The notes under the pieces are model-generated. The model ran no database searches and was not told the DNA's origin. It worked only from the letters and a program-made list of their open reading frames with translations. Of a stretch of DNA of 64,000 bases, positions 1 to 10,723 are shown in pieces. This stretch comes from Propionibacteriaceae bacterium. Lineage in GTDB: Bacteria; Actinomycetota; Actinomycetes; Propionibacteriales; Propionibacteriaceae. Location: contig JAUNKV010000012.1 in assembly GCA_030532575.1 (NCBI GenBank), positions 1 through 64,000 of the forward strand, written 5' to 3'. The stretch's first letter is position 1. Each line of letters starts with the position of its first letter. Made by a program: the position numbers and the translations under genes.

Positions 1-129
1 GGCTGCAGGTGGCGGGCTGCAGGTGTGAATAACGAGCCATTTTCGTTGCTTAAATCAGCAGCGTAACTGCTTGTCAGACCCCTTTTGCGGAGCGGCTGCC
101 GTCGGCTCGCGAGAACCAATTCGAGCCCC

Positions 130-135
130 TAGACT
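130..135 (+). promoter_or_regulatory. possible -10 box upstream of the reductase/nuo block
   Basis: TAGACT fits the actinobacterial -10 consensus TANNNT and lies 58 bases before the start codon, leaving a leader of about 50 nt. No convincing -35 hexamer lies 16-18 nt upstream. Bases 1-25 hold an 11-base direct repeat (GGCTGCAGGTG at 1-11 and 15-25), which may be the tail of an upstream gene. Nothing else is recognisable in 1-193. Confidence 0.3.
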
Positions 136-193
136 GAGGTCGAAGTGCGGGGTTCCCTGTCCCCAAGAATCAACCGAAGACGAGGAGTGTTGA

Positions 194-1459
194 ATGCCGA
201 AGGCGCAAGCCGACGTCGTGATCGTCGGTGCCGGGCCCGGTGGCTCCGCCGCTGCAGCCAACCTGGCCAGACGGGGACTCGACGTGATCCTGCTCGAGAA
301 GTCGAGGTTCCCTCGCGAGAAGGTCTGTGGTGACGGCTTCACGCCCCGAACCACCCGGGCCCTCGTGCGTCTCGGCGTTGACACCTCCGAGGCTGCCGGG
401 TGGGTCCACAACCGAGGCCTGCGCATCTACGGCGGCCGTGTGGAGCCCTTCGAGCTCGACTGGCCGAGCCTGACCGACTTCCCGCCATACGGACTGGTGC
501 GCACCCGCGCGGACTTCGACGACATGCTCGCCCGGCACGCCGTCAGCTTCGGGGCCGAGCTCATCGAGGGGGCATGGGTCACCGATGGCATCGTGGACGA
601 GCGCTCAGGGCGCATCACCGGGGTGCGGACCAAGGACGGTGCCGAGTACCACGCCCCCGTCGTGATCGCCGCTGATGGCAACTCCTCGCGCCTGTCGGTC
701 TCGATGGGACTGAACAAACGCGACGACCGCCCGATGGGGGTGGCCTACCGGGCCTACTACACCTCGCCGACCCGCACCAACGACGACTACCTGGAGTCCT
801 GGCTGGAACTGTGGGACGGCAAACCCCGCGAGTCCACCCTCATGCCCGGCTACGGCTGGATCTTCGGCATGGGGGACGGCACCTGCAACGTTGGGCTGGG
901 AGTGCTCAACACCTCCAAGTCCTTCCAGAAGACCGACTACCGCGAGCTCATGAAGCGCTGGCTCGACAACACCCCCGAGGAATGGGGTTTCCGCGAGGAG
1001 AACCGGATCGGCCGGATCCAGGGGGCCGCCCTGCCGATGGCCTTCAACCGGCAACCCGTCTACGGCCGTGGTCTGCTGCTCGTCGGCGACGCCGGCGGCA
1101 TGGTCAACCCGTTCAACGGGGAGGGCATCGCCTACGCGATGGAGTCCGCCGAACTCGCCGCCGATGCCATCGCGGAGGCCAAGGCCCGTGGCTTCGGCAC
1201 CGAGTCGGCCGAGCGGGCCCTCCACGGCTACCGCACCCAGCTCAAGGCCAGCCTCGGCGGCTACTACCGGCTCGGCACCATCTTCGTGAAACTGATCGGC
1301 GACCCCCGGATCATGCACCTGTGCACCACGTACGGGTTGCCGCGCAAGACGCTGATGAGGTTCGTCATGAAACTGTTGGCGAACCTGACGGACCGTCACG
1401 ACGGCGATGCCATGGACCGCATCATCAACGTACTGTGCAAGGTGGCGCCGTCCGCCTGA
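194..1459 (+). CDS. geranylgeranyl reductase family FAD-dependent oxidoreductase (menaquinone side-chain reductase-like)
   Basis: This 421-residue flavoprotein starts with a Rossmann FAD motif (VIVGAGPGGSAAA, residues 9-21), then the family motif KVCGDGFTPR (about residue 43), and a second FAD motif, LLVGDAGGMVNPFNGEGI (about 296-313), typical of geranylgeranyl reductases. The family saturates isoprenoid double bonds in archaeal-type lipids, chlorophyll side chains or menaquinone (MenJ in mycobacteria). Lying directly before nuo and near men genes, a menaquinone side-chain role is the most likely. That is inference from context. The ATG is preceded by GAGGAG at a good distance. It is co-directional with nuoA, 43 bases apart. 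Confidence 0.85.
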   Translation: MPKAQADVVIVGAGPGGSAAAANLARRGLDVILLEKSRFPREKVCGDGFTPRTTRALVRLGVDTSEAAGWVHNRGLRIYGGRVEPFELDWPSLTDFPPYGLVRTRADFDDMLARHAVSFGAELIEGAWVTDGIVDERSGRITGVRTKDGAEYHAPVVIAADGNSSRLSVSMGLNKRDDRPMGVAYRAYYTSPTRTNDDYLESWLELWDGKPRESTLMPGYGWIFGMGDGTCNVGLGVLNTSKSFQKTDYRELMKRWLDNTPEEWGFREENRIGRIQGAALPMAFNRQPVYGRGLLLVGDAGGMVNPFNGEGIAYAMESAELAADAIAEAKARGFGTESAERALHGYRTQLKASLGGYYRLGTIFVKLIGDPRIMHLCTTYGLPRKTLMRFVMKLLANLTDRHDGDAMDRIINVLCKVAPSA

Positions 1460-1502
1460 TCGGACGTGCCAGGAGAACAAGGAACAAGGAAGGGCAACAG
1501 GC

Positions 1503-1862
1503 ATGAACCTCTACATCCCCATCATCGGGATGGTGGTGCTGGCCACCGGATTCGTGGTGGTCTCCATGATCCTGAGCGTGCTCGTGGGCCCCGGCCGGTA
1601 CAACCGTGCCAAGTACGACCAGTACGAGTGCGGCATCCAACCCACCCCCCAGCCCGTCGGGGGTGGCCGGTTCCCCGTCAAGTACTACGTGATCGCGATG
1701 CTCTTCATCATCTTCGACATCGAGATCGTGTTCCTTTACCCCTGGGCCATCACCTACCACCAGCTCGGGATCTTCGGCGTGGTCTCGATCCTGCTGTTCA
1801 TCGTGACCGTGCTGGTGGCCTACTACTACGTCAAGCGCCGCGGCGGTCTCGACTGGGACTGA
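1503..1862 (+). CDS. nuoA: NADH-quinone oxidoreductase subunit A
   Basis: Small membrane subunit of complex I (119 residues, normal length) with three predicted transmembrane helices at about 6-28, 62-82 and 88-110. The loop YDQYECGIQP and the segment MLFIIFDIEIVFLYPWA are signature stretches of NuoA. It helps form the quinone channel at the junction between the peripheral and membrane arms. The ATG at 1503 follows AAGGAAGGG. An upstream in-frame start would add a non-homologous leader, so it was rejected. First gene of the contiguous nuoA-N operon. Confidence 0.97.
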   Translation: MNLYIPIIGMVVLATGFVVVSMILSVLVGPGRYNRAKYDQYECGIQPTPQPVGGGRFPVKYYVIAMLFIIFDIEIVFLYPWAITYHQLGIFGVVSILLFIVTVLVAYYYVKRRGGLDWD

Positions 1863-1877
1863 GAAGGAGTTTCACAC

Positions 1878-2432
1878 ATGGGTATCGAGGAGAAGCTGCC
1901 GAGTGGCATCCTGCTCACCAGCGTCGAGGCCATCTTCGGGTGGGTGCGGCAGGCGTCGTTCTGGCCCGTCACCATGGGCCTGGCCTGCTGCGCCATCGAG
2001 ATGATGGCCTACGGCACCCCGCGTTACGACGCCGGGCGCTGGGGCCAGGAGGTCTTCCGCGCCTCGCCGCGCCAGGCCGACCTCATGATCGTCTCCGGGC
2101 GACTGTCGAACAAGATGGCCCCCATCGTGCGTCAGGTCTACGACCAGATGCCGAACCCGAAGTGGGTCATCTCGATGGGTGCCTGCGCGTCGTCGGGAGG
2201 CATGTTCAACAACTACGCCATCGTCCAGGGTGTGGACCACATCGTGCCCGTTGACATGTACGTGCCCGGCTGCCCGCCGCGCCCCGACATGCTCATCGAT
2301 GCAATGTTCAAGCTGCGCAAGCAGGTGTTCAAGCACCCGATCGGCCCGAACGAGGCCGCAGCCATCGCCGCCCGCGAGGAGGCCGCCCTCGAGGCCCCCG
2401 CCACCCACGAGCTGAAGGGACTCATGCGATGA
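1878..2432 (+). CDS. nuoB: NADH-quinone oxidoreductase subunit B
   Basis: Peripheral-arm subunit of 184 residues that carries the terminal 4Fe-4S cluster N2, next to the quinone site. Cluster ligands are visible as the tandem cysteines in [11 protein letters not shown], the cysteine in [10 protein letters not shown] and the one in [10 protein letters not shown]. The ATG at 1878 is preceded by AGAAGGAG. The stop overlaps the nuoC start by four bases (ATGA), indicating translational coupling. Confidence 0.97.
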   Translation: MGIEEKLPSGILLTSVEAIFGWVRQASFWPVTMGLACCAIEMMAYGTPRYDAGRWGQEVFRASPRQADLMIVSGRLSNKMAPIVRQVYDQMPNPKWVISMGACASSGGMFNNYAIVQGVDHIVPVDMYVPGCPPRPDMLIDAMFKLRKQVFKHPIGPNEAAAIAAREEAALEAPATHELKGLMR

Positions 2433-3118
2433 CCGAGAACCCCGGTGAGCTGACCCCCCAGCAGCCCGGCACGCCCGCCGCCCCGGTCTTCCAGACCCGG
2501 GCCGGGATGTGGAGCCGTGGCTCAGGAGACACCTCCGGCTACGGTGGTATCCAGCGGCAGATCGCCCTGCCAGGCCAGACGGTGGGCCCCTTCGACGAGC
2601 CCTTCGAGGCCATCCACGCCAGGGCCAAGGAGCTGCTGCCCTTCCTCGACGGCGGACTCGTGCTCTTCGACCGCGGGGAGTTCACCATCTTCGTGCCACG
2701 TGAGCACCTGCTGGAGACCGTCGCCGCCTTCCGCGACGACGCCCACCTGCGCTTCGAGATCTGCGTCTCCGTCAGCGGGGCGCACTACCCGGAGCAGACC
2801 GGGGCCGAGCTGCACGTGGTCCACCACCTGCTCTCGATCACCCACAACCGCCGCGTGCGGCTCGAGGTGACCTGCCCCGAGGCGGACCCGCACGTGCCCT
2901 CGGTCGTGGCCACCTACCCGATGGCGGACTGGCACGAGCGCGAGACCTGGGACATGTTCGGCATCCGCTTCGACGGCCACCCCGGCCTCACCCGCATCCT
3001 CATGCCCGACGACTGGGCTGGCCACCCGCAGCGCAAGGACTACCCGCTGGGCGGCATCGACATCCAGTACAAGGGCGCGACCGTGCCCGCCCCCGATCAC
3101 CGGAGGACGTACAACTGA
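2429..3118 (+). CDS. nuoC: NADH-quinone oxidoreductase subunit C
   Basis: 30-kDa subunit of the hydrophilic arm (229 residues). The conserved complex I 30-kDa signature region [16 protein letters not shown] (about residues 171-186) and the following KDYPLGG motif are clear. The first 60 residues are a variable, proline-rich N-terminus usual in actinobacteria. NuoC and NuoD are separate genes here, unlike the fused enterobacterial form. Its final base is the first base of the nuoD start. Confidence 0.96.
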   Translation: MTENPGELTPQQPGTPAAPVFQTRAGMWSRGSGDTSGYGGIQRQIALPGQTVGPFDEPFEAIHARAKELLPFLDGGLVLFDRGEFTIFVPREHLLETVAAFRDDAHLRFEICVSVSGAHYPEQTGAELHVVHHLLSITHNRRVRLEVTCPEADPHVPSVVATYPMADWHERETWDMFGIRFDGHPGLTRILMPDDWAGHPQRKDYPLGGIDIQYKGATVPAPDHRRTYN

Positions 3119-4446
3119 TGAGCAACGACATCTTCGGCAACGACGTGGAAGCCGACCGCGTCTACCTCGCCCAGGGCGGCGACTGGGGTGAGATCGCGGC
3201 CGAGCAGGCCGAACGTGGCGACGAGGTGATCGTCGTCAACATGGGTCCGCAGCACCCCTCCACCCACGGTGTGCTCCGGCTCATCCTCGAGATGGACGGT
3301 GAGACGGTCACCCACATCCGTCCCGGTATCGGTTTCCTCCACACCGGCATCGAGAAGAACATGGAGTACAAGACGTGGACCCAGGGCGTGGCCTTCTGCA
3401 CCCGCATGGACTACGTCGCACCGTTGTTCAACGAGGCCGTCTACTGCCTGGCAGTGGAGAAGCTGCTCGGCATCACCGATGACATCCCGGAGCGGGCCAG
3501 TGTCATTCGGGTGCTCATGATGGAGCTCAACCGCATCGCCTCCCACCTGGTGGCGATGGGTACCGGTGGCATGGAGATCGGTGCGCTGACGGTGATGACC
3601 ACCGCCTTCCGGGAGCGGGAACTGATCCTCGACTTCTTCGAGGCGATCTCCGGCACCCGGATGAACCACGCTTTCATCCGTCCCGGCGGGGTGGCGTGCG
3701 ACCTCCCCGATGGCGGCATCGAACAGCTGCGCGATCTGGTCAAGTGGCTGCGCAAGCACCTGCCGGAGTATGAGATCTACTGCAACGAGAACCCCATCTT
3801 CAAGCTCCGCATGGAAGGGGTGGCGAAGCTGGATCTGACCGCCTGCATGATGATGGGCGTCACCGGCCCGATCCTGCGTTCCACCGGCTTCGACTGGGAC
3901 CTGCGCAAGACGCAGCCCTACTGCGGCTACGAGACCTACGATTTCGAGTCGATCACCTGGGACACCCAGGACGCCTACGGCCGGTTCCGCATCCGCATGG
4001 CGGAGTGCTGGGAGTCACTGAAGATCGTCGAGCAGTGCATCGAGCGCCTGGCGAGCAGCCAGGGTCAGCCGGTGATGGTGGGGGACAAGAAGATCGCCTG
4101 GCCTGCGTCGCTGTCGCTCGGCCCTGATGGTCAGGGCAACAGCTTCGAGCACGTCAAGCACATCATGGGTGAGTCGATGGAGGCCCTGATCCACCATTTC
4201 AAGATCGTCACCGAGGGCTTCAAGGTGCCGGTCGGGCAGGTGTACCAGGCCATCGAGTCGCCCAAGGGTGAGCTCGGCTGCCATCTCGTCTCCGACGGTG
4301 GCACCCGGCCCTACCGAGCCCACTTCCGGGACCCGGGCTTCAACCATCTGCAGGCGGTGCCCCTGATGTGTGAGGGCGCCATGATTTCCGACGTCGTTGT
4401 GGCCGTGGCCAGCATCGACCCCGTCCTTGGAGGTGTTGATCGATGA
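3118..4446 (+). CDS. nuoD: NADH-quinone oxidoreductase subunit D
   Basis: 49-kDa subunit (442 residues) that forms the quinone-binding cavity with NuoB. The stretch [15 protein letters not shown] is the hallmark quinone-site motif, followed by [10 protein letters not shown] and, near the C-terminus, the family ending [10 protein letters not shown]. The gene overlaps both neighbours (1 base with nuoC, 4 with nuoE). Length and motifs are normal for the actinobacterial form. Confidence 0.97.
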   Translation: MSNDIFGNDVEADRVYLAQGGDWGEIAAEQAERGDEVIVVNMGPQHPSTHGVLRLILEMDGETVTHIRPGIGFLHTGIEKNMEYKTWTQGVAFCTRMDYVAPLFNEAVYCLAVEKLLGITDDIPERASVIRVLMMELNRIASHLVAMGTGGMEIGALTVMTTAFRERELILDFFEAISGTRMNHAFIRPGGVACDLPDGGIEQLRDLVKWLRKHLPEYEIYCNENPIFKLRMEGVAKLDLTACMMMGVTGPILRSTGFDWDLRKTQPYCGYETYDFESITWDTQDAYGRFRIRMAECWESLKIVEQCIERLASSQGQPVMVGDKKIAWPASLSLGPDGQGNSFEHVKHIMGESMEALIHHFKIVTEGFKVPVGQVYQAIESPKGELGCHLVSDGGTRPYRAHFRDPGFNHLQAVPLMCEGAMISDVVVAVASIDPVLGGVDR

Positions 4447-5186
4447 GTGGTCACTTCACCCACGACTTCCCCGACTCCGGCTCCGTGGACCACACGGACC
4501 AGTCGAGCAACCTGGATGCCACCGCCGAGGCGGAGCTGAGGGAGCTGGCCTCCCGCTACCCGCAGCCCCGCTCGGCCCTGCTGCCGATGCTGCACCTGGT
4601 GCAGTCCTACGACGGCCGGATCAGCCCCCGTGGCATCGAGCTGTGCGCGGAGATCCTGGAGATCAGCACCGCGCAGATCTCCGGGGTGGCCACCTTCTAC
4701 ACCATGTACAAGCGCAAACCCGCCGGACACAATCACCTGGGGGTGTGCACCACCGCGCTGTGCGCCGTGATGGGGGGCGACATCCTCCTGGAGAGGGCCA
4801 AGCAGAGGCTCGGTATCGACGAGGGCCAGACCACCCCCTGCGGGAAGGTCTCGCTCGAGCGCCTGGAGTGCAACGCGGCCTGCGACTACGCACCGGTGGC
4901 GATGGTCAACTGGGAGTTCTTCGACGACATGACGCCGGAGAAGATGGATGAGCTGATCGAGAAGCTGATGAACGGCGAGGAGGTGGTCTCGCCGCGTGGC
5001 GCGACCATCACGTCGTGGCGGGAGGCCGAACGGGTGCTCGCCGGTTTCCCGGACGGCCGCGCCGACGAGGGACCGTCCGCCGGACACGCCTCCTGCCTGG
5101 GGCGCACCATCGCCGAGGAGCGTGGCTGGAGCGCCCCCGACCCGGCAGCGCTCCCGACCCCGGAGCCGAAGGAGGAGACGAAGTGA
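4443..5186 (+). CDS. nuoE: NADH-quinone oxidoreductase subunit E
   Basis: 24-kDa thioredoxin-fold subunit (247 residues) holding the 2Fe-2S cluster N1a. The four ligands are visible as C-x4-C in VCTTALC and C-x3-C in ECNAAC. The C-terminal 70 residues are a hydrophilic extension rich in Pro and Glu, common in actinobacterial NuoE and not part of the fold. It is overlapped by nuoF through a GTGA junction. Confidence 0.96.
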   Translation: MSGHFTHDFPDSGSVDHTDQSSNLDATAEAELRELASRYPQPRSALLPMLHLVQSYDGRISPRGIELCAEILEISTAQISGVATFYTMYKRKPAGHNHLGVCTTALCAVMGGDILLERAKQRLGIDEGQTTPCGKVSLERLECNAACDYAPVAMVNWEFFDDMTPEKMDELIEKLMNGEEVVSPRGATITSWREAERVLAGFPDGRADEGPSAGHASCLGRTIAEERGWSAPDPAALPTPEPKEETK

Positions 5187-6496
5187 CCGACCTGCTCACT
5201 CCCGTGCTCAGTGAGCACTGGGGTCAGGACCGTTCCTGGAAGCTGGGCCGCTACGAGGCGAGCGGCGGCTACCGGGCGCTGCGCAAGGCGCTGCAGCTGC
5301 CCCAGGCCGATCTCATCGAGCTGGTCAAGGAGGCCGGGCTGCGCGGTCGCGGCGGCGCGGGCTTCCCCACCGGCATGAAGTGGAGCTTCGTCCCGCAGGA
5401 CAACCCCAATCCGAAGTACCTCGTGGTCAACGCCGACGAGTCGGAGCCGGGTACCTGCAAGGACATGCCGCTGATGATGGCCTCTCCCCACACCCTGGTG
5501 GAGGGGGTGCTGATCTCGGCCTACGCCATCGGCTCCCACCAGGCCTTCATCTACTGCCGCGGTGAGGTGCTGCACGTCATCCGGCGGCTCCAGCAGGCCG
5601 TGAAGGAGGCCTACGAGGCCGGGTATGCGGGCAAGAACGTGATGGGTTCGGGCTACGACATCGACGTGATCGTCCACGCCGGTGCGGGGGCCTACATCTG
5701 TGGCGAGGAGACCGCGCTGCTCGACTCCCTGGAGGGCAGGCGGGGCCAGCCGAGGCTGCGTCCCCCGTTCCCCGCCGTCGCCGGTCTGTACGCCTCCCCG
5801 ACGGTCATCAACAACGTTGAGTCGATCGCCTCGGTGCCATGCATCGTCAACAACGGCGCCGCGTGGTTCCAGGCGATGGGCACGGAGAAGTCGAAGGGCA
5901 TGACGCTGTACTCCCTGTCGGGTCACGTCGCCCGCCCCGGCCAGTTCGAGGCCCCGATGGGCATCACGCTTCGCCAGCTGCTCGACCTGAGCGGCGGGAT
6001 GCGGCCCGGACACGAACTGAAGTTCTTCACCCCCGGCGGTTCCTCCACCCCGATCCTGACCGCCGAACACCTCGACGTTCCCCTGGACTACGAGGGCATG
6101 GGCTCGGTCGGCACGATGCTCGGAACCAAGGCGCTGCAGGTCTTCGACGAGACCACCTCGGTGGTGCGCACCACCCTGCGCTGGGTCGAGTTCTACAAGC
6201 ACGAGTCCTGTGGCAAGTGCACCCCCTGCCGTGAAGGTTCCTGGTGGCTGGTGCAGCTGCTGATGAAGTTCGAGAAGGGCGAGGCCGAGCAGGGGGATGT
6301 CGACAAACTGCTCGACATCTGCGACAACATCGGTGGCCGTTCCTTCTGCGCACTGGCCGACGGCGCCGTCGCGTGTGTCACCAGTGCGGTGAGGCACTTC
6401 CGCGACGAGTTCGAGCAGGGCTACCACACCCCGGCCTGGGAGCTGTTCCCGTACGAGAAGAGCGCGTTGTTCGCAACCGAAGGAGGTGCCCGGTGA
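5183..6496 (+). CDS. nuoF: NADH-quinone oxidoreductase subunit F
   Basis: 51-kDa NADH dehydrogenase subunit (437 residues) with the FMN/NADH site and a 4Fe-4S cluster. The glycine-rich motif GRGGAGFPTGMKW (about residue 56) binds FMN/NADH, and ESCGKCTPCREG carries three of the four cluster cysteines. The GTG start at 5183 is set by homology (the protein begins near LLTPVLSEHW), by GGAGGAGA 5-10 bases upstream and by the overlap with the nuoE stop. Longer in-frame starts lie inside nuoE and were rejected. Confidence 0.96.
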   Translation: MTDLLTPVLSEHWGQDRSWKLGRYEASGGYRALRKALQLPQADLIELVKEAGLRGRGGAGFPTGMKWSFVPQDNPNPKYLVVNADESEPGTCKDMPLMMASPHTLVEGVLISAYAIGSHQAFIYCRGEVLHVIRRLQQAVKEAYEAGYAGKNVMGSGYDIDVIVHAGAGAYICGEETALLDSLEGRRGQPRLRPPFPAVAGLYASPTVINNVESIASVPCIVNNGAAWFQAMGTEKSKGMTLYSLSGHVARPGQFEAPMGITLRQLLDLSGGMRPGHELKFFTPGGSSTPILTAEHLDVPLDYEGMGSVGTMLGTKALQVFDETTSVVRTTLRWVEFYKHESCGKCTPCREGSWWLVQLLMKFEKGEAEQGDVDKLLDICDNIGGRSFCALADGAVACVTSAVRHFRDEFEQGYHTPAWELFPYEKSALFATEGGAR

Positions 6497-8877
6497 GCCA
6501 GACCCCCGGTACTGAGGCCGCCGTCAGGCCTGACCTGGTCAACCTGACCATCGACGACGTGGCGGTGAGCGTCCCCAAGGGAACCCTCATCATCCGAGCC
6601 GCCGAGATGATCGGCACCGCCATCCCGCGGTTCTGCGACCACCCGCTGCTGGACCCCGTCGGGGCCTGCCGCCAGTGCCTGGTGGACATCCCCGATGCGG
6701 GTAACGGGCGTGGCTTCCCCAAACCCCAGGCCTCCTGCACCATGCCGGTGGCCGAGGGCATGGTGGTGCGCACCCAGCACACCTCCCCGGTGGCGGAGAA
6801 GGCGCAGCGCGGCATGTTGGAGCTGCTGCTCATCAACCACCCACTGGACTGCCCCATCTGCGACAAGGGTGGCGAGTGCCCGCTGCAGAACCAGGCGCTC
6901 AGCAACGGACCATCGGAGTCCCGCTACGAAGGGGTCAAGCGCACCTATCCGAAGCCGGTCAACGTCTCCGCCCAGATCCTGCTGGACCGGGAACGCTGCG
7001 TGCTGTGTGCCCGTTGCACCCGGTTCTCCGAGCAGATCTCCGGTGACCCGTTCATCGCTCTCGTGGAGCGCGGTGCACTGCAGCAGGTCGGCACCTACGA
7101 GCAGGATCCCTACGACTCCTACTTCTCCGGCAACGTCGTCCAGATCTGCCCCGTGGGGGCCCTGACCTCGGCGGCCTACCGGTTCCAGGCACGGCCGTTC
7201 GACCTGAAGTCGACGCCCAGCTCGTGTGACCACTGTGCGGGTGGCTGCGACATCCGGGTTGATCACCGACACCACCAGGTCAAGCGCATCCAGGCCGGGG
7301 ATGATCCCGAGGTCAACGAGGAGTGGCTGTGTGACAAGGGGCGTTTCGCCTTCGTCTCCGGGCGGGGCGAGGACCGCGTCACCCGGCCGCTGGTACGCCG
7401 GGGTGACAAGCTGGAGGTTGCCTCCTGGCCCGAGGCCATCGACGCGGCCGTGGCCGGGCTGAAGGCCGCCGGTCAGGCCGTCGGGGTGCAGACCGGGGGT
7501 CGTCTGACGGTGGAGAACGCCTACGGCTACTCCCGCTTCGCGCGCCTGGTGCTCGGCACCAACAGCATCGACTTCCGCTCCCGCGCCGCCAGCGATGAGG
7601 AGGCCCAGTTCCTGGCCTCCCGCGTGGCGGGGCGTGGCATGGGGGTCACCTACACCGATCTGGAGCGGGCCTCCCACGTGGTTCTGGTCAGCTTCGAGCC
7701 GGAGGACGAGACCTCGGTGATGTTCCTGCGTCTGCGCAAGGGGGTGCGCAAGCACGGCCTGAAGGTCACCACTCTCGCACCGTTCGCCTCGCGCGGCACC
7801 GAGAAGCTGGATGCCACCCTCATCCCCGTCGCTCCCGGTGGTGAGGCCGCTGCCCTGGCCGCTCTGGAGCTGGGGGAGAACGCCATCATCCTCGTCGGTG
7901 AGCGTGCCGCCGCCCAGCCGGGCCTGCTCAGCGCCGTCGCCGCGAAGGCCGACGCCACGGGCGCACGCCTGGCCTGGGTGCCCCGTCGTGCCGGTGACAT
8001 GGGGGCCATCGAGGCGGGCTGTCTGCCCGGTCTGTTGCCCGGCGGCCGTCCGGTCGCCGACGCCGCCGCCCGCGTGGACGTCGCCACCGCCTGGGGGGTG
8101 GAGACGCTGCCGACCGAGCCGGGGCTCACCGCCGCCGAGCAGTTCGCCGCAGCCCTGGCCGGGGACCTCAAGGCCCTCGTGCTGGCCGGTGTGGACCCCA
8201 TCGACATCCCCGGTACAGCGAAGGTGCTGCAGGCTTTGGCCAACACCTTCGTGGTCCAGATCACCACCCGCCGCAATGCGGCCACCGAGCACGCCGACGT
8301 GGTGTTCCCCGCCTGCCTGATCGAGGAGCAGGCCGGGCACTTCCTCAACTGGGAGCAGCGGGTACGGCCCGTTCGTCTGGTCAACGAGGGCACCCGGAAC
8401 CCCATGACGGATCTGCGCATCCTGGCCGCCCTGGCCGATGCGATGGGATCGGACCTGGGGGTGCGTACCACAGCCCAGGTGTGGAGCGAGCACATCGAGC
8501 TCGGCCCTTGGGAAGGGGCGCGCGCCCTCGACCCGGTCGTCGCCGACGCCGGGATCACCCCGGGGCTGGTCGTCGCCTCCTGGCGCGAGGCCCTCGATGC
8601 CGCCATGTGCAACGACTTCGAGGTGGCGCTGCGCCAGACCGCACGTCCAGCAGTCGCCCGGATGTCCCGGGCCACCGCGGATCGCCACGGGGTCGGTGAG
8701 GTGTGCCGGGTGATCTCGGCCACCGGCGAGCAGCTGCTGCCCGTCGAGATCACCGAGATCGTTGACGACGTGGTGTGGGTGCCCATGAACCCGGGTGAGC
8801 CCGGCCACCTGGATGTGGCCCCCGGCTCCCTGGTGACGGTTGCCGCCGTCACCATTGACGAAGGAGATCAGGCATGA
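6493..8877 (+). CDS. nuoG: NADH-quinone oxidoreductase subunit G
   Basis: Large iron-sulfur subunit (794 residues). The N-terminal ferredoxin domain has 2Fe-2S ligands around CDHPLLDPVGACRQC. Next are the His/Cys cluster region and two ferredoxin-like cysteine sets (CPICDKGGEC, CVLCARC). A molybdopterin-oxidoreductase-like domain fills the C-terminal half (SSCDHCAGGC begins it) and is thought to be inactive in complex I. The GTG at 6493 follows AGGAGGTGCCC and overlaps the nuoF stop. Confidence 0.95.
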   Translation: MSQTPGTEAAVRPDLVNLTIDDVAVSVPKGTLIIRAAEMIGTAIPRFCDHPLLDPVGACRQCLVDIPDAGNGRGFPKPQASCTMPVAEGMVVRTQHTSPVAEKAQRGMLELLLINHPLDCPICDKGGECPLQNQALSNGPSESRYEGVKRTYPKPVNVSAQILLDRERCVLCARCTRFSEQISGDPFIALVERGALQQVGTYEQDPYDSYFSGNVVQICPVGALTSAAYRFQARPFDLKSTPSSCDHCAGGCDIRVDHRHHQVKRIQAGDDPEVNEEWLCDKGRFAFVSGRGEDRVTRPLVRRGDKLEVASWPEAIDAAVAGLKAAGQAVGVQTGGRLTVENAYGYSRFARLVLGTNSIDFRSRAASDEEAQFLASRVAGRGMGVTYTDLERASHVVLVSFEPEDETSVMFLRLRKGVRKHGLKVTTLAPFASRGTEKLDATLIPVAPGGEAAALAALELGENAIILVGERAAAQPGLLSAVAAKADATGARLAWVPRRAGDMGAIEAGCLPGLLPGGRPVADAAARVDVATAWGVETLPTEPGLTAAEQFAAALAGDLKALVLAGVDPIDIPGTAKVLQALANTFVVQITTRRNAATEHADVVFPACLIEEQAGHFLNWEQRVRPVRLVNEGTRNPMTDLRILAALADAMGSDLGVRTTAQVWSEHIELGPWEGARALDPVVADAGITPGLVVASWREALDAAMCNDFEVALRQTARPAVARMSRATADRHGVGEVCRVISATGEQLLPVEITEIVDDVVWVPMNPGEPGHLDVAPGSLVTVAAVTIDEGDQA

Positions 8878-10169
8878 ACGTGTTCTTCCAGGATCCCTGG
8901 TGGCTCATCCTCATCAAGGTGCTGGCCCTGTTCGTGATCCTCCTGGTGTGGACGATCTTCAACGTCTGGTACGAGCGGCGTCTCGTCGCGAAGATGCAGC
9001 ACCGTCTGGGCCCGATCATGAACGGACCGTTCGGTCTGGGACAGGCTGTGGCCGACGGTGCGAAGCTCATCGCCAAGGAGGATTTCCGGCCCACCCACAC
9101 CGACAAATGGGTGTTCAACCTGGCCCCGATCCTCACCGGCATGGCGGCCTTCACCACCTGGACGGTGCTGCCGTTCGGTGGTGAGGTGGAGATCTTCGGC
9201 CACACCACCAGGCTTCAGGTCACGGACCTGCCCGTGGCGGTGCTGTTCGTCATCGCCATCGCCTCCATCGGCATCTACGGCATCGTGCTGGCCGGGTGGG
9301 CGTCGAACTCCACCTACTCCTTCCTCGGTGCCATGCGTTCCTCGGCGCAGATGATCTCCTACGAGATCGCGATGGGGCTGTCGATCGTCGCCGTGTTCCT
9401 CATGACCGGCACGATGTCCACCCATGGCATCGTCGAGGCGCAGCGTGAGACGATCATCTTCCAGAACCCGTTCAACCAGGCCCAGCAGGTCGACATCGGC
9501 ATCATGGGCTGGTACGCGCTGCTGCTGTTCCCGTCGTTCTTCATCTACGGCGTGGCGATGGTGGGCGAGACGAACCGCGCTCCCTTCGACCTGCCCGAGT
9601 GTGAGTCCGAGTTGGTCTCCGGCTACCTCACCGAGTACTCCGGATTCCGCTACGCGATGTTCTTCCTGGCGGAGTACATCAACATGGCGACGGTCTCGGC
9701 GGTGTGTGCGACGCTGTTCCTCGGCGGGTACCTGCCGTTCTGGCCGCTCAACCTGATCCCCGGCCTCGACAACCCGTGGCTCGGCCCGATCTGGTTCATC
9801 CTCAAGGTCCAGCTGCTGTTCTCGGTGTTCGTGTGGCTGCGTGGCACGCTGCCCCGGTACCGCTACGACCAGTTCATGGACCTGGGCTGGAAGCGACTCA
9901 TCCCGATCTCCATCCTGTGGATCATGATGGTTGCCGTCGCGCCGCGCTACTCGCTGGGTCTGTCCGTGGCCCTGCTCGCGTTGCTCATCGCCTTCGCGCC
10001 GAGGAAGAAGGAGCCTGAGCGGGTACCGCCGGTCGATCCCAACGAGCCCTTCGACGCCTTCGCCGGAGGCTATCCGGTGCCGCCCAGGCCAGGACAGGTG
10101 CTGCCTGAGCTGGCGCGTGTGGTCAAGGGAGAGGCGCAGCCGTCCACCGTCAAGACTGAGGAGAAGTGA
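8874..10169 (+). CDS. nuoH: NADH-quinone oxidoreductase subunit H
   Basis: Eight-helix membrane subunit (431 residues) that connects the quinone site to the proton-pumping arm. Signature sequences include [14 protein letters not shown] near the N-terminus, the acidic loop [18 protein letters not shown] and the C-terminal [15 protein letters not shown]. The last 55 residues are a cytoplasmic Pro-rich tail, an actinobacterial feature. It overlaps nuoG (ATGA) and abuts nuoI (TGATG). Confidence 0.97.
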   Translation: MNVFFQDPWWLILIKVLALFVILLVWTIFNVWYERRLVAKMQHRLGPIMNGPFGLGQAVADGAKLIAKEDFRPTHTDKWVFNLAPILTGMAAFTTWTVLPFGGEVEIFGHTTRLQVTDLPVAVLFVIAIASIGIYGIVLAGWASNSTYSFLGAMRSSAQMISYEIAMGLSIVAVFLMTGTMSTHGIVEAQRETIIFQNPFNQAQQVDIGIMGWYALLLFPSFFIYGVAMVGETNRAPFDLPECESELVSGYLTEYSGFRYAMFFLAEYINMATVSAVCATLFLGGYLPFWPLNLIPGLDNPWLGPIWFILKVQLLFSVFVWLRGTLPRYRYDQFMDLGWKRLIPISILWIMMVAVAPRYSLGLSVALLALLIAFAPRKKEPERVPPVDPNEPFDAFAGGYPVPPRPGQVLPELARVVKGEAQPSTVKTEEK

Positions 10170-10723
10170 TGGGGATCTTCGACCCGTGGGCCGGATTCGG
10201 CATCACCTTCAAGAACATCTTCCGCAAGACCTTCACGCAGGGCTACCCGCGCAAGGGCAAGGAGAAGGTCACGCTGCCGCGTTTCCACGGCCGTCACCAA
10301 CTCAACCGTTGGCCCGACGGGCTGGAGAAGTGCGTGGGCTGTGAGCTGTGCGCCTGGGCCTGCCCGGCGGACGCCATCTACGTCGAGGGTGCGGACAACA
10401 CCGAGGAAGCGCGTTACTCCCCGGGGGAGCGGTTCGGGCACGTCTACCAGATCAACTACCTGCGCTGCATCTTCTGCGGGATGTGCATCGAGGCCTGCCC
10501 CACCAGGGCATTGACCATGACCAACGAGTTCAAGATCGCGGACACCGGCCGCGACAAGCTCATCTACGAGAAACAGGACCTGCTGGCACCGCTCGTCGCG
10601 GGGATGGAGCAGCCGCCCCACCCGCGTCGTCTCGGTGACGACGAGCAGGCCTACTTCCTGGGGCTGCCGCCCACCGGCCAGCCTGACACCCGCACGGCAC
10701 CGGCCAAAGGAGCGGCGAAATGA
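10169..10723 (+). CDS. nuoI: NADH-quinone oxidoreductase subunit I
   Basis: 8Fe-8S ferredoxin subunit (184 residues) carrying clusters N6a and N6b. Both cluster motifs are intact: [16 protein letters not shown] and [20 protein letters not shown] three bases upstream (10166) is an alternative start. The ATG at 10169 is preferred because AGGAG then sits five bases away. The hydrophilic tail of about 40 residues is not part of the ferredoxin fold. Confidence 0.95.
   Translation: MGIFDPWAGFGITFKNIFRKTFTQGYPRKGKEKVTLPRFHGRHQLNRWPDGLEKCVGCELCAWACPADAIYVEGADNTEEARYSPGERFGHVYQINYLRCIFCGMCIEACPTRALTMTNEFKIADTGRDKLIYEKQDLLAPLVAGMEQPPHPRRLGDDEQAYFLGLPPTGQPDTRTAPAKGAAK

Noticed and set aside
1-25. Direct repeat GGCTGCAGGTG as part of a repeat array or CRISPR
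   Set aside because: Only two 11-base copies separated by three bases. No further units or spacers.
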